Assembly: GCF_012849215.1 (NCBI RefSeq)
Contig: NZ_CP051682.1
Coordinates: forward strand, 62,001 to 126,000
Length of the DNA stretch: 64,000 nt
Direction: 5' to 3'
From: Mucilaginibacter robiniae
Lineage (GTDB): Bacteria > Bacteroidota > Bacteroidia > Sphingobacteriales > Sphingobacteriaceae
Shown: positions 18,995-28,035 of the stretch, one piece after another
Layout: each line of letters begins with the position of its first letter
Position numbering within the stretch: position 1 is the stretch's first letter
Program-made: the position numbers and the translations under genes
Notes under the pieces: model-generated
Database searches by the model: none
The model's input: the letters and a program-made list of their open reading frames with translations, nothing else
What the model was told of the DNA's origin: nothing

Positions 18995-19374
18995 CAGCTT
19001 TAACTTTATATTGTATTAGGTTAGTGTACTAATTTTGTTAACTAAAAACAACCCCATGTTTTTGTCATAAAATTAACCCCTATCTCATGCAAAATGTTTA
19101 ATGAATGCTAAAATTGATACGTGAAAGCTTACGAAATCAACTTTTTCAAAAGTATAATTACCATAATGGGCTAGAAATAATTCCTACAATTACTTAATTC
19201 AACAAGCCAAATAATTCGAGGTTTATTTTGGGCATCTTTCATAATCGGCTATTTGAATAGCAATGTTATTTAGTCCTTAAAACAAGGGAGCCTTTCAGAT
19301 ATGTACCTGGAAGGCTCGTTCGCTTTGTAACTATTAAAATGTTTATTTAATATTGAAAATCAAAGCTTTATTTA
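18995..19374. other. intergenic region upstream of glgE
   Basis: These 380 bases contain no gene I can support. They hold the glgE promoter region, where I could not fix a -7 box, and the candidate terminator of the aldo/keto reductase gene. Confidence 0.5.
19288..19317 (-). terminator. candidate terminator of the aldo/keto reductase gene
   Basis: GAGCCTTTCAG (19288-19298) pairs with CTGGAAGGCTC (19307-19317) with one G-T type mismatch and an 8-nt loop. On the minus strand the stem is followed by CCCTTGTTTTAAG, an imperfect T-rich tail. Confidence 0.6.
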
Positions 19375-20409
19375 TCAAGAAAAGCTCACCGGAGCATTTT
19401 CTTCAATAAGTCGTTGCTGCTTTAACTCTTGCCAAAAATCTTCTGGAATTTCTACTTTCAATGATTGCACATTAGCCATAACCTGAGCTGCTGTATGCGC
19501 ACCTGGAATTACAGAAATGGCAACGTCAGGATATAAAGCAAACTGTAAAGACGCTGTTCGTAAATCTACATTGTGCTTTTGAGAAATTTCTCGCAACTTA
19601 TCACGCTTTGCTATGTATTCGGTCGGAATGGGTTTACTCGGATCATAATTATAACGTTCACTTCCCGACAAAAAGCCAGCATTCAGGTTAGAACCCATAA
19701 CCAAAGCCATGTTGTTTTTTTTGATTTCAGGGAATACCTGGTTTAAAGCATTTTTATGATCGATGAGTGAGTATTGTGAAGCTAATAAAAATACATCCGG
19801 CTGAGCAACTTGTATAGTTTTCAAGATAGGTTCCGGACTGTTTACGCCTAATCCCCAACCTTTGATTAAGCCTTCTTCACGCATACGGGTTAACTCTGGG
19901 AATGCGCCTTTTTCGGCAATAGCAAAATGCTCCAGCCACTTACCTTCCAGCAATTTATTATCGGGTGATAAATCATGAACAAATACTATATCTAAACTGT
20001 CTATTCCTAAACGCTGCAAACTATCTTCAACTGATCTTCTCACCCCTTCCGCCGAGTAATCAAAAACCACGTTATTTGGAGAATGCGCTTCCGGAAAGTA
20101 CTCAGCGCCTTTATTGTTTTTACTAGCCTTCAACAGCTTACCTACTTTTGAAGAAATGAAATAGTCTTCCCGGTTTTGATTATGTAAGAAGTGTCCATAT
20201 CTACGTTCGGCCAATCCTAGGCCGTACCATGGAGAAACATCAAAATAGCGTACCCCTGCCTGCCATGCGGCTTGTAAAGTAGAGTACGCCTCTTCATCAG
20301 ATACATACTCAAATTCATTACCTATAGCTACACCGCCTAAACCGATTTCAGGTAAATTCTCCTGAACCCAAGTACGTGCCTGTGATTGTTCCGTTGCTGT
20401 TGTCATCAT
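19375..20409 (-). CDS. aldo/keto reductase (D-threo-aldose 1-dehydrogenase-like)
   Basis: The 344-residue TIM-barrel oxidoreductase shows the aldo/keto reductase tetrad: Asp and Tyr in YFDVSPWYGLGLAERRYG, Lys in ISSKVGKLL and His in IVFVHDLSPD. The long insert after the Lys (SKNNKGAEYFPEAHSPNNV) and overall order match the D-threo-aldose/L-fucose or pyridoxal 4-dehydrogenase branch. It probably oxidises or reduces a sugar or small aldehyde using NAD(P). It is monocistronic. Nearby fucose genes make a sugar substrate tempting but unproven. Confidence 0.88.
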   Translation of the reverse strand: MMTTATEQSQARTWVQENLPEIGLGGVAIGNEFEYVSDEEAYSTLQAAWQAGVRYFDVSPWYGLGLAERRYGHFLHNQNREDYFISSKVGKLLKASKNNKGAEYFPEAHSPNNVVFDYSAEGVRRSVEDSLQRLGIDSLDIVFVHDLSPDNKLLEGKWLEHFAIAEKGAFPELTRMREEGLIKGWGLGVNSPEPILKTIQVAQPDVFLLASQYSLIDHKNALNQVFPEIKKNNMALVMGSNLNAGFLSGSERYNYDPSKPIPTEYIAKRDKLREISQKHNVDLRTASLQFALYPDVAISVIPGAHTAAQVMANVQSLKVEIPEDFWQELKQQRLIEENAPVSFS

Positions 20410-20572
20410 TGTAAATTATTAATCAGAAGCACTCCTTAAACATTGTGCTCCTATCCATCGAACAACAGTTTAGGGCTGTAGTTTCGCGTCGATTAAACAA
20501 AAAGCAAAGTATTTAATTAATTATGTACAATAGGCATTAGCTCATTTAATATACTTGATAATACGACAATCA

Positions 20573-21475
20573 ATGATACAACATGCTTCAACCAAATTAT
20601 TAAACATATCATTTCTGGAACAAGGTCGAGATGATAGCCAGGTAGTACTGCTGCTGCATGGCTGGCCAGATAATGCGACTACGTGGAATAACGTAATACC
20701 ACCATTGATGGCAGCCGGTTACCGGGTGATTGCTCCCTGGCTTCGTGGGTTTGGCAGTACTACTTTTCATGAAAAAAGTACGCCACGAACTGGAAATTCC
20801 GGTATTCATGCTTTCGACATGATTGAGCTGATGGATAGCTTGGATATAAAAAAGTTCAGCATTGTTGGGCACGATTGGGGATCGAACATTGCGGAAGCTA
20901 TGGCGGTAGGTTGGCCAGATCGGGTTGAATGCATAGCATTGCTGTCAACTCCACCACGATTAGGTGGTATGCCGACTCCACCTTTTCAACACGCTCAACT
21001 AGAATGGTACCACTGGTTTCAAGCTACTAAACGCGGGGCAGATGCGGTTCGTCAAGACCCAAGGGGCTTTGCACATATTATGTGGGAAAACTGGTCGCCT
21101 AAAGGCTGGTTTAGTGAAGATACTTTTGCACAGGTAGCTCAAAGCTGGCAAAACCCGGATTTTGTAGACATCACTTTACACTCTTACCGTTCACGTTGGG
21201 ATGAGGCAGAACCTGACCCTAAAAGTGAAAAATTGGAAAAAGAAGTAAAAGCTACAAAAACGCTTTCACTACCTGCATTATTTGTTCAAGGCGAAGTAGA
21301 TGGCGTTAACCCGCCGTATGTTAGTGAAAACGTACATGAAAAGTTTACAGGACCTTTCGAAAGAGTTTTGATGCCTGGTGTTGGCCATTTTCCATCTCGT
21401 GAAGCACCAGATTTACTTAGCCAGCATCTGCTAAACTTTTTGCAACAATCGTTAGCCACTTCATCCGAAGAGTAG
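20573..21475 (+). CDS. alpha/beta hydrolase, epoxide-hydrolase-like
   Basis: The 300-residue protein has the alpha/beta hydrolase oxyanion motif LLHGWPDNATTWNNVIP and the nucleophile elbow VGHDWGSNIAE. There the Asp in GHDWG marks the epoxide hydrolase/haloalkane dehalogenase group rather than serine esterases. The catalytic His is in MPGVGHFPSREAP. A longer frame begins at a TTG at 20555, but the ATG at 20573 fits the family better. The substrate is unknown. It stands alone, diverging from the aldo/keto reductase gene. Confidence 0.85.
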   Translation: MIQHASTKLLNISFLEQGRDDSQVVLLLHGWPDNATTWNNVIPPLMAAGYRVIAPWLRGFGSTTFHEKSTPRTGNSGIHAFDMIELMDSLDIKKFSIVGHDWGSNIAEAMAVGWPDRVECIALLSTPPRLGGMPTPPFQHAQLEWYHWFQATKRGADAVRQDPRGFAHIMWENWSPKGWFSEDTFAQVAQSWQNPDFVDITLHSYRSRWDEAEPDPKSEKLEKEVKATKTLSLPALFVQGEVDGVNPPYVSENVHEKFTGPFERVLMPGVGHFPSREAPDLLSQHLLNFLQQSLATSSEE

Positions 21476-21547
21476 CAATGTATTTATTAAACATAAACAA
21501 TTATTAACTGGCAAAGTCGCTCGTACAATCCGGTTAATAATTGTTTA

Positions 21548-22666
21548 TCAAATCGCAAACTTCTTTCTTAACCATCGCCTTACTGGTTCATCATACCATT
21601 TCAAGCAAGCGTATGCGAGCAGAATAGCACTTACGATAGTAAGAATGGCAACTGGCCAAGCCTGCTGAAATTTGATACCATGATGCCAGCTCACCCAGGC
21701 TGTATAAGTATATATTAGCGGATAATGCGTAATGTAAATCGGGTACGATACATCTCCCAGAAACTTACACAACTTGGAGGAGAACTTACCTGTCACATCG
21801 CCACTTGCACCCAGATAAACGATTAATGGAAACATCAAGATGATGCTTAATGAGTCGTAAAGGCCATTTGCCCATAAATTCTTGGCTCCGCCTATTCTGG
21901 GCATAATCAGCACTATTAACAGTAATATACTGCACCATAAAAAAGCATGATTAATGCGGGTTAAATGAGCTGTTCTGGAAAGCAGCAATCCGGCAAAAAA
22001 TGGAAATGTTAAACGGGTAAAACCAATACGCAGTTGTTCAGCATTTACCGACCAGCCGCCAATTACATCACCTGTTTTACTGTTTACTGCGTATTCTACC
22101 AACGCAATACCAGCAATCACGACCAGAATGGTTAAAGCTGTTTTAGAAAACTTTCGGATAAAAAGTGCATATAATATATTGGCTATATACTCAAAAAACA
22201 ACGACCAACCCGGACCATTAAGTGGGTGCATTTCTTGCCAGCCACGTATATCTGCCGATATAGGTAAAGGTATCAGCGTGCAACCTACCAACATAACCAA
22301 CAACGTTTTCCATACAGGGGTATGCTGTATGCCTGGCCAAAGTTCACAACCCTGAAAGTAAAACAAAGCTGCACCTATAATCATCCCTATAATTACCATA
22401 GGTTGCAACCTTGCCAACCGACGCTTGAAGAAATCACCGATAGTCAATTTATGCCAACGATCATCATAAGCGTAACCAATAACAAATCCGGAAAGCAGAA
22501 AAAAGAAATCTACTGCCAGATAGCCATGATTAATAACCTGATCGAGGTGACTGGTAGAGTGCGTTTCGAAAATGTGAAAAGCCACAACTGTAATAGCGGC
22601 TACGCCACGTAAGCCATCTAGTATTGGATAATGTGGCTTTGTAGCAGGCTGAGCATTGTATTGCAT
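21548..22666 (-). CDS. membrane acyltransferase, acyltransferase-3 family
   Basis: The 372-residue protein has about ten membrane segments and the acyltransferase-3 (OafA/NodX) signature near its N-terminus: PILDGLRGVAAITVVAFHIF, with the conserved RG and catalytic-type His, then LAVDFFFLLSGFVIGYAY. It probably O-acylates a sugar of a surface glycan or another lipid-linked molecule at the inner membrane. I start it at the ATG at 22666; the longer frame uses a TTG at 22672. A second member of the family is encoded at 41572-42702. Confidence 0.88.
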   Translation of the reverse strand: MQYNAQPATKPHYPILDGLRGVAAITVVAFHIFETHSTSHLDQVINHGYLAVDFFFLLSGFVIGYAYDDRWHKLTIGDFFKRRLARLQPMVIIGMIIGAALFYFQGCELWPGIQHTPVWKTLLVMLVGCTLIPLPISADIRGWQEMHPLNGPGWSLFFEYIANILYALFIRKFSKTALTILVVIAGIALVEYAVNSKTGDVIGGWSVNAEQLRIGFTRLTFPFFAGLLLSRTAHLTRINHAFLWCSILLLIVLIMPRIGGAKNLWANGLYDSLSIILMFPLIVYLGASGDVTGKFSSKLCKFLGDVSYPIYITHYPLIYTYTAWVSWHHGIKFQQAWPVAILTIVSAILLAYACLKWYDEPVRRWLRKKFAI

Positions 22667-22995
22667 AATCAATTCAGGTTAAAACTTAAGTATTAACCTA
22701 TGTTAATACCTATACTGTACACATGTTATTGCGGCAAATTATAACTGTGCAAGCATCACGTATAGCTGAAGCTGGCAATATAATGAAAATATAGATTGAG
22801 CAAAAAGAATGTGTTCTTGACTGATAAGAACATGTTTTGAATACCAGAACGCGGTTGTAAAAAATATTTAGTTTTGTTATGCTGTTACAAATCGTGAACT
22901 GCTAAAAGAATCTATATTGAATATTGCAATTATTAACAACAATGCACTTTTAAATTTTAAGGTATGCTTCACCTTGCGAATGGTGAGATAAGCGT

Positions 22996-23220
22996 TTAAG
23001 AACTTTTGCCAACACCACCGACAAGCTTTACCGCCTCCTCCCACTTCATAGCTTTTTCTTCCAATAGACTTTTGATATAAACTCGAATATAAGGTTTTGA
23101 CAAGTTCTCGGCACCGATATGCCGGCCCGTGGGTTTGCTGTAGCCGGCACATATAGCTGCCTACGTGGCATTCAGATTCACGACATATTCTTCAATAAAA
23201 CGTTATTGTTTATCAGTGAG
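22996..23220 (-). pseudogene. phage terminase small subunit remnant
   Basis: Read on the minus strand from 23220 the frame gives LTDKQ, stop, RFIEEYVVNLNAT, stop, AAICAGYSKPTGRHIGAENL followed by SKPYIRVYIKSLLEEKAMKW and a final stop at 22996. This is the start of a Terminase_2-type small subunit (typical form: LTxKQxxFVxEYxxxxNATQAAxRAGYS). Two in-frame stops, at 23203-23205 and at 23161-23163 (TAG, one base from CAG for the expected Gln), interrupt it. The same frame upstream to about 23400 is also protein-like with stops. It is a relic of a prophage or related element. Confidence 0.72.
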
Positions 23221-23538
23221 AACTCAGCGGTTAAATGCAGTATCTTTTCCCGGAGTACTTAAATTATATAAAATTCAAAAGCTAAAGAAAGTGTCTTCTC
23301 CTACACTTTTAATGGCATCGATTAGTAACTAGAAGTTGCCTTTAATACCTCCTGTGGCCTCAAATGATTTGTAATTAAGCGGATAGCTGACTCGATCTTA
23401 TGTATCTAGCTGACCGCATTCCATCAACATCGACTGTAAAGCCGTAACTCATATGAAAGCTTTTTTTATTTAAAGATATTTCAAATGATGTTCAGACAAT
23501 TATCAATTCAAAACACTGTTCAACTTAACCGCAACAAA

Positions 23539-23567
23539 AAAGCATCTACGTTCAAAATAGATGCTTT
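23539..23567 (-). terminator. intrinsic terminator of the small-paralogue genes
   Basis: AAAGCATCTA (23539-23548) and TAGATGCTTT (23558-23567) form a 10-bp stem with a 9-nt loop. On the minus strand it is followed by TTTGTTG, continuing a T-run of six with the stem end. It lies about 57 bases after the gene ending at 23624. Confidence 0.8.
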
Positions 23568-23623
23568 AATTGCGATATGAGGTTATTAAAAGTAAAGCCT
23601 TAAGTCTTTATTGAATTATTTTG

Positions 23624-23926
23624 TTACTCTTGTTTAAGCCAGCAGTTAGTGCCGTCGCTTTGACAATACAGCCCTACAACGTTATGAGTGGTACACCTTA
23701 TTTGAATGGATGTGTCACAAATAGTCTTTCCTCCGCATTGAGCACTTTCTTTAACCTCTGTACGCACATGATAATAACTGCCCAACGTATACTGACCAGC
23801 AGCAAACATCCGGCTAGAGGTACCATTAATACACCCCCAGTCTAAATGTTGAGTTTTAGCGACATCATATATCGTAATCCATATGCTTTGCGATGCATTA
23901 TTTATAATTTCAATTGTTTCTGCCAT
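23624..23926 (-). CDS. small cysteine-containing protein of unknown function (paralogue B)
   Basis: The 100-residue protein has no signal peptide or membrane segment and six to seven cysteines, mostly in the second half (QCGGKTIC, IRCTTHN, LYCQSDGTNCW). It aligns with the neighbouring 106-residue protein: a Trp-(Ile/Val)-Thr-Ile-Tyr core near residue 17 (WITIYDVAKTQ), a Cys near 31 and VRTEVK near 54. I do not recognise the family. The two genes, 52 bases apart, look like a tandem duplication that has diverged, and probably form one operon ending in the terminator at 23539. Expression is implied by the intact terminator. Confidence 0.72.
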   Translation of the reverse strand: MAETIEIINNASQSIWITIYDVAKTQHLDWGCINGTSSRMFAAGQYTLGSYYHVRTEVKESAQCGGKTICDTSIQIRCTTHNVVGLYCQSDGTNCWLKQE

Positions 23927-23978
23927 GTTGCCTTAATTTTTTAATATTACGTTAACTTGAGAGCACTCCTTATCAGTC

Positions 23979-24299
23979 TCATGAGTTTTTGACATCCCAA
24001 TAGAAATTACCATCTCCTTGGTTTAGCGAAAAATAATTCTCATCACCATCAACCATAAAAAACTTAGCTTCCGTGTCGTAGATGTTATTGAGATTACTAC
24101 AATCCGTGTTGCCAAGTGGCTTTACTTCACCACGAACTTTGTCTCTTTCAGCCAAGTAATTCCGAGTAAAATTACTTTGTGTAAGTGTTGTACTATTATT
24201 TGGCGGAACGCAAGTTGCAGATAGCTGATTGCCTGCTGATCCATAAATTGTCACCCAAGCATAATTGGGAGTCTTATTATAAATAGTTACTGAATTCAT
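23979..24299 (-). CDS. small protein of unknown function (paralogue A)
   Basis: The 106-residue protein begins MNSVTIYNKTPNYAWVTIYG and shares with its neighbour the WVTIYG core, a Cys at about 30, the KVRGEVK segment and a following Cys (NTDCSN). The ending (DGDENYFSLNQGDGNFYWDV) is acidic and aromatic and differs from the paralogue. No signal peptide, membrane span or known motif is seen. A compact beta-sandwich is a guess from the alternating hydrophobic pattern. It lies between a phage relic and a tRNA gene, so it may be cargo of an old insertion. Confidence 0.72.
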   Translation of the reverse strand: MNSVTIYNKTPNYAWVTIYGSAGNQLSATCVPPNNSTTLTQSNFTRNYLAERDKVRGEVKPLGNTDCSNLNNIYDTEAKFFMVDGDENYFSLNQGDGNFYWDVKNS

Positions 24300-24481
24300 A
24301 ATTAACTTTTGGTTTAATAGATTTTATTTAAGTCAAATTTAATCTACAAACCCATATTCGTCAATCACCCAAATTGGGTGAGATTGCTTAATGGTTAATC
24401 TTGAGAAACAATGAGAGATTATAGTAGTTGTAAAGCTGATAAAATTATGATCTTTTCAAATTCAATATCTACTTAATAAAA

Positions 24482-24506
24482 AAAGCTCCCCTAAATTGGG
24501 AGCTTT
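24482..24506 (-). terminator. intrinsic terminator after tRNA-Arg
   Basis: AAAGCTCCC (24482-24490) and GGGAGCTTT (24498-24506) form a perfect 9-bp stem with a 7-nt loop. On the minus strand a run of T follows the stem, giving TTTTTTT in total. It lies 43 bases after the tRNA 3' end. Confidence 0.88.
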
Positions 24507-24548
24507 ATCTAGTATGTACCTTTTTTATTACAAGGAATAAGCCTTTTG

Positions 24549-24620
24549 TGCACCCGAAGGGATTCGAACCCCTATCATCAGAACCGGAATCTGACATTCT
24601 ATCCATTGAACTACGGGTGC
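24549..24620 (-). tRNA. tRNA-Arg (anticodon CCG)
   Basis: The minus-strand sequence folds into a cloverleaf: the acceptor stem GCACCCG pairs with CGGGTGC, and the discriminator is A. The anticodon stem TCAGA/TCTGA encloses the loop TTCCGGT (anticodon CCG), and the T-arm holds GTTCGAATC. CCA is not encoded. It reads CGG codons. Confidence 0.95.
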
Positions 24621-24634
24621 TGGTATTTTGCCTG

Positions 24635-24642
24635 CAAATATA
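24635..24642 (-). promoter_or_regulatory. -7 box of the tRNA-Arg promoter
   Basis: The minus strand reads TATATTTG, an exact TAnnTTTG box, 15 bases upstream of the first tRNA base. The -33 region is weak. Confidence 0.6.
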
Positions 24643-24740
24643 TTGTTTAGAGGCATAAATACAGAATGTAGAAATAATAAAATTTAGTACCTGGTTTATT
24701 GTGCCTTAACCTTCAATTTTGTATGCTACTTCTTTTTTAA

Positions 24741-25841
24741 TTATACATTGAATCTGAAGTGCATGATATCACCATCAGCTACCACATAGGTTTTACCTTC
24801 CACGCTTAATTTACCGGCTTCTTTACAAGCGTTTTCTGAACCATATTTCACAAAGTCCTCATACTTGATTACCTCAGCACGGATAAAACCTTTTTCAAAA
24901 TCGGTATGGATAACGCCGGCAGCCTGCGGTGCTGTAAAACCTTCTGTAATAGTCCAGGCACGTACTTCCTGAACCCCAGCCGTAAAGTAGGTAGCCAGAT
25001 TCAAAAGGTGATAAGCTGCTTTAATCAGCTTATTTACACCAGATTCTTCTAAGCCTAAATCATCCAGGAACATCTGGCGTTCTTCATAAGTTTCCAGTTG
25101 AGCAATCTCCGATTCAATTTGTGCCGAAATAATCAGCACTTCGGCATTTTCTTCTTTTACGGCATCGCGCACACGTTCCACATAAGCGTTTCCGGTATTT
25201 ACTGCACTTTCGTCTACATTACAAACATACAGTACCGGTTTTGCGGTAAGCAGCCATAAGTCAGCTATGTGTTCTTTATCTTCTTCACTCACAGCAGCCG
25301 TACGTGCCGATTTGCCGCTCATCAAGTGCTCACGGTAAATAGTGAGTACCTCAAATGCTTTCTTAGCATCTTTATCACCACCGGTTTTGGCAGCTTTCTC
25401 TACTTTCTGTATTTTCTTTTCAACTGACTCCAGGTCTTTCAGTTGTAACTCGGTATCAATTATTTCTTTATCCCGTATAGGGTCAACCGAGCCATCTACG
25501 TGTATTACATTGTCGTTATCAAAACAACGCAGCACATGGATAATAGCATTAGTAGCACGTATATTACCCAAAAACTGGTTACCGAGCCCCTCGCCTTTGC
25601 TGGCTCCTTTTACCAAACCTGCAATATCTACTATCTCAATTACATTCGGTACAACACGCTGAGGGTTTACCAGTTCAGCTAATTTAGTTATCCGTTCGTC
25701 GGGTACGGTAATTACCCCAACATTTGGCTCGATAGTACAAAACGGAAAGTTAGCTGCCTGAGCCTTCGCGTTTGATAAACAGTTAAAAAGCGTGGATTTG
25801 CCTACATTTGGCAAACCTACAATACCACATTGTAAACCCAT
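24741..25841 (-). CDS. ychF: YchF family ATPase
   Basis: The 366-residue P-loop protein of the Obg-related TRAFAC class has G1 GLPNVGKSTLFN, G3 DIAGLVKGASKGEGLGNQFL, and a coiled-coil insert at about 130-160. Its C-terminal TGS domain contains TYFTAGVQEVRAWTITEG, FEKGFIRAEVIKYEDF and DGDIMHFRFNV. YchF prefers ATP to GTP, binds ribosomes and takes part in stress responses and translation. It is conserved, and its length is normal. It lies alone between tRNA-Arg and the divergent mgtE. Confidence 0.97.
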   Translation of the reverse strand: MGLQCGIVGLPNVGKSTLFNCLSNAKAQAANFPFCTIEPNVGVITVPDERITKLAELVNPQRVVPNVIEIVDIAGLVKGASKGEGLGNQFLGNIRATNAIIHVLRCFDNDNVIHVDGSVDPIRDKEIIDTELQLKDLESVEKKIQKVEKAAKTGGDKDAKKAFEVLTIYREHLMSGKSARTAAVSEEDKEHIADLWLLTAKPVLYVCNVDESAVNTGNAYVERVRDAVKEENAEVLIISAQIESEIAQLETYEERQMFLDDLGLEESGVNKLIKAAYHLLNLATYFTAGVQEVRAWTITEGFTAPQAAGVIHTDFEKGFIRAEVIKYEDFVKYGSENACKEAGKLSVEGKTYVVADGDIMHFRFNV

Positions 25842-26094
25842 TATATTTAATTGAGTAGTTATTAAGTTAAGTGGTTAATTGTGTTAAACAGCTAATGAAT
25901 TTGAGATTGAACAAGCGTGTAATAATGTTTTTACCTGCCTAACTTTCCTAATTCAATCAGCCACTTACCCTTTCACCAAAAATTCCCGCAAAGATAACAC
26001 AAAATCTGCCTTGAAATTTGAAAAAATAAACGACTTTTGCGGGCGTTAGAAAAACGCATCACTTATTTAATCACATGTAAAACGAGGGCTGACT

Positions 26095-27456
26095 ATGGAA
26101 GAAATGGTTGAACAAATAGAACTATTGCTGGAAAACAATCAACATGAAGAGTTGCGCAACTATTTGAACAACCTGAACATATCGGACGTAGAGCAATTAA
26201 TTGATGAACTACCTGAACATGCCCCTTTATTCATGGAAACCTTATCGCTCAATCGTGCGGTAAATGTTTTTCGTATTCTCGATTTCCCTACTCAAGAACG
26301 CCTGCTAAAAAAGTTATCCGGTCCCAAAATTATCGAACTGATTAACGAACTTCCGCCGGATGATCGTACATCCCTGTTTAGTGAAATGCATGGGGATACG
26401 GTGAAAAACCTTATTTTACATTTACCCCCTGATGATCGTAAGCAAGCTTTATCATTGCTAGGCTATGAGGAAGACAGTGTAGGCCGATTGATGACTCCTG
26501 ATTACATTGCTGTAAAAGCAAGCTGGGATGTCGTTAAAGTACTATCACACATCAGGCGTTACGGTAAAAACTCAGAAACCATTGATGTGCTTTATGTGAT
26601 TGATGATAATGGTGTTTTACTGGATGATATTCGTATTCGTGAAATTTTGTTGGTTGATCCGGCCACAAAAATCAGCGATTTGATGGATAAACGCCTGATT
26701 GCATTAAATGTTAATGACCCTCAGGAAGAAGCCATTAACGTTTTCCGGATGAATAACCGGGTGGCTTTGCCTGTTACTGATAAACATGATATTCTGTTGG
26801 GTATTGTTACGGTAGATGATATTTTGTGGATTGCCAATGAAGAATATACTGAAGATATTCAGAAAATTGGTGGTACGGAAGCCCTTGATGAGCCCTATCT
26901 TGATATTCCATTGTTACGATTGGTTAAAAAGCGGGTTGGTTGGCTGATCATTTTATTTTTAAGCGAAATGCTAACGGCTACGGCTATGGGTTTTTTTGAA
27001 GAGCCTATCAAGAAAGCGGTAGTATTAGCTTTGTTTGTGCCCTTAATTATATCAAGTGGCGGCAACAGCGGATCTCAAGCTTCTACCCTGATTATTCAAG
27101 CAATGGCTTTAGGCGAAATTACTGTAGCAGATTGGTGGCGAGTAATGCGCCGTGAAATACTTTCCGGATTACTCTTGGGGGTAACTTTAGGTGTAATCGG
27201 CTTTTGCCGTATTTACATCTGGACACTGTTTAGCAATATCTATGGCCCTCATTGGTTACAAGTGGGTATTACAGTAGGTATTGCTTTAATAGGTATTGTA
27301 TTGTGGGGGTCATTAGCAGGTTCCATGTTGCCCCTTTTACTTAAACGATTAGGTTTAGACCCAGCCACCTCTTCGGCTCCCTTCGTAGCCACATTAGTAG
27401 ATGTAACCGGACTTATTATCTACTTTACTGTTGCCGTATCTATTATGCATATTTAG
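26095..27456 (+). CDS. mgtE: MgtE family magnesium transporter
   Basis: The 453-residue protein has the three MgtE parts: an N-terminal superhelical domain (about 20-130, ELPEHAPLFMETLS and LPPDDRTSLFSEM), a CBS pair (about 135-255, VGRLMTPDYIAV and LPVTDKHDILLGIVTVDDIL) and five membrane segments from about 285. The pore signature is VPLIISSGGNSGSQASTL. It is an inner-membrane Mg2+ channel gated by cytoplasmic Mg2+ bound at the N and CBS domains. It is monocistronic and ends in a strong terminator shared with the convergent gene. Confidence 0.96.
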   Translation: MEEMVEQIELLLENNQHEELRNYLNNLNISDVEQLIDELPEHAPLFMETLSLNRAVNVFRILDFPTQERLLKKLSGPKIIELINELPPDDRTSLFSEMHGDTVKNLILHLPPDDRKQALSLLGYEEDSVGRLMTPDYIAVKASWDVVKVLSHIRRYGKNSETIDVLYVIDDNGVLLDDIRIREILLVDPATKISDLMDKRLIALNVNDPQEEAINVFRMNNRVALPVTDKHDILLGIVTVDDILWIANEEYTEDIQKIGGTEALDEPYLDIPLLRLVKKRVGWLIILFLSEMLTATAMGFFEEPIKKAVVLALFVPLIISSGGNSGSQASTLIIQAMALGEITVADWWRVMRREILSGLLLGVTLGVIGFCRIYIWTLFSNIYGPHWLQVGITVGIALIGIVLWGSLAGSMLPLLLKRLGLDPATSSAPFVATLVDVTGLIIYFTVAVSIMHI

Positions 27457-27501
27457 CATTGCTGCAATTAATAATCATATACAAGCTTTTATATTGAAAA
27501 T

Positions 27502-27533
27502 AAAAAAGCCCCGTCTGGTTAAGACGGGGCTTT
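27502..27533. terminator. bidirectional intrinsic terminator
   Basis: AAAGCCCCGTCT (27505-27516) and AGACGGGGCTTT (27522-27533) form a perfect 12-bp stem with a 5-nt loop. An A-run before and a T-rich end after serve both the plus-strand mgtE and the minus-strand DUF3276 gene. Confidence 0.92.
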
Positions 27534-27557
27534 GCTTCTGAATTCTAGGTTTATAAA

Positions 27558-27896
27558 TTAGAAAGAAAAGTCCTCTTCAGCACCAGCAACGCCGGCTGCT
27601 TTGGTTATTTCTGATAACTCGTTATACTCGTAACGTTTTTCAGTTACTTCCTGATGGTCTTTGATATAATCTACCGTGTCTTTTAAACCTTCGGCAAATT
27701 TTTCAAAGTCTTCTTTATATAAAAAGATTTTGTGTTTCACGAAAGACCCATCTTCCAAACGCTTCTTACTCTCTGTAATCGTGATGTAATAGTCGTTTGA
27801 ACGTGTGGCTTTTACATCAAAAAAATAAGTTCTTTTCCCGGCTCTTACCTTCTTCGAAAAAACTTCATCCCGCTCTCTATTATCAAAATCTCCCAT
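27558..27896 (-). CDS. PUR-like DNA/RNA-binding protein, DUF3276 family
   Basis: The 112-residue protein contains the DUF3276/PUR-alpha-like repeat: VFSKKVRAGKRTYFFDVKAT, then NDYYITITESKK and KHKIFLYKEDFEKFAEGL. PUR proteins bind single-stranded G-rich DNA or RNA. Bacteroidota and Borrelia carry such short versions, some studied as transcription regulators (EbfG/BpuR in Borrelia). A probable promoter lies just upstream on the minus strand, with TATATTTA 18 bases after a TTG. The gene is monocistronic and well conserved in the phylum. Confidence 0.88.
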   Translation of the reverse strand: MGDFDNRERDEVFSKKVRAGKRTYFFDVKATRSNDYYITITESKKRLEDGSFVKHKIFLYKEDFEKFAEGLKDTVDYIKDHQEVTEKRYEYNELSEITKAAGVAGAEEDFSF

Positions 27897-28035
27897 ATAA
27901 AGTGTATTGTTTTAGTTTGATTGCATAAATATAGACAATTTTCAATATTGACAATAACAATTTTACTAATGTGGAAAATATTTTTAACTGTTAATAATAT
28001 ATTAACATGTTTAATATACATCAAATAAATATATG

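Larger units (their letters stand above)
22667..23623. other. decayed region with phage remnant
   Basis: No intact gene is present in these 950 bases. The part from about 22996 to 23400 contains the terminase remnant on the minus strand. The rest of the stretch, 22667-22990 and 23400-23530, shows no recognisable gene. A hairpin terminator lies at its right end. Confidence 0.55.
24300..24740. other. intergenic region with tRNA-Arg and its terminator
   Basis: Apart from the tRNA-Arg gene, its promoter and its terminator, the stretch 24300-24480 shows no gene; it should hold the promoter of the small-paralogue pair. Confidence 0.6.

Noticed and set aside
22877..23152. 91-codon open frame on the minus strand
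   Set aside because: It lies in a different frame over the terminase remnant, has no protein-like features beyond chance, and the neighbouring frame shows clear family similarity.
22667..24549. integrative element bounded by a duplicated tRNA-Arg end
   Set aside because: I looked for a second copy of the tRNA 3' sequence to the left of the gene and found none, and no integrase gene is present.
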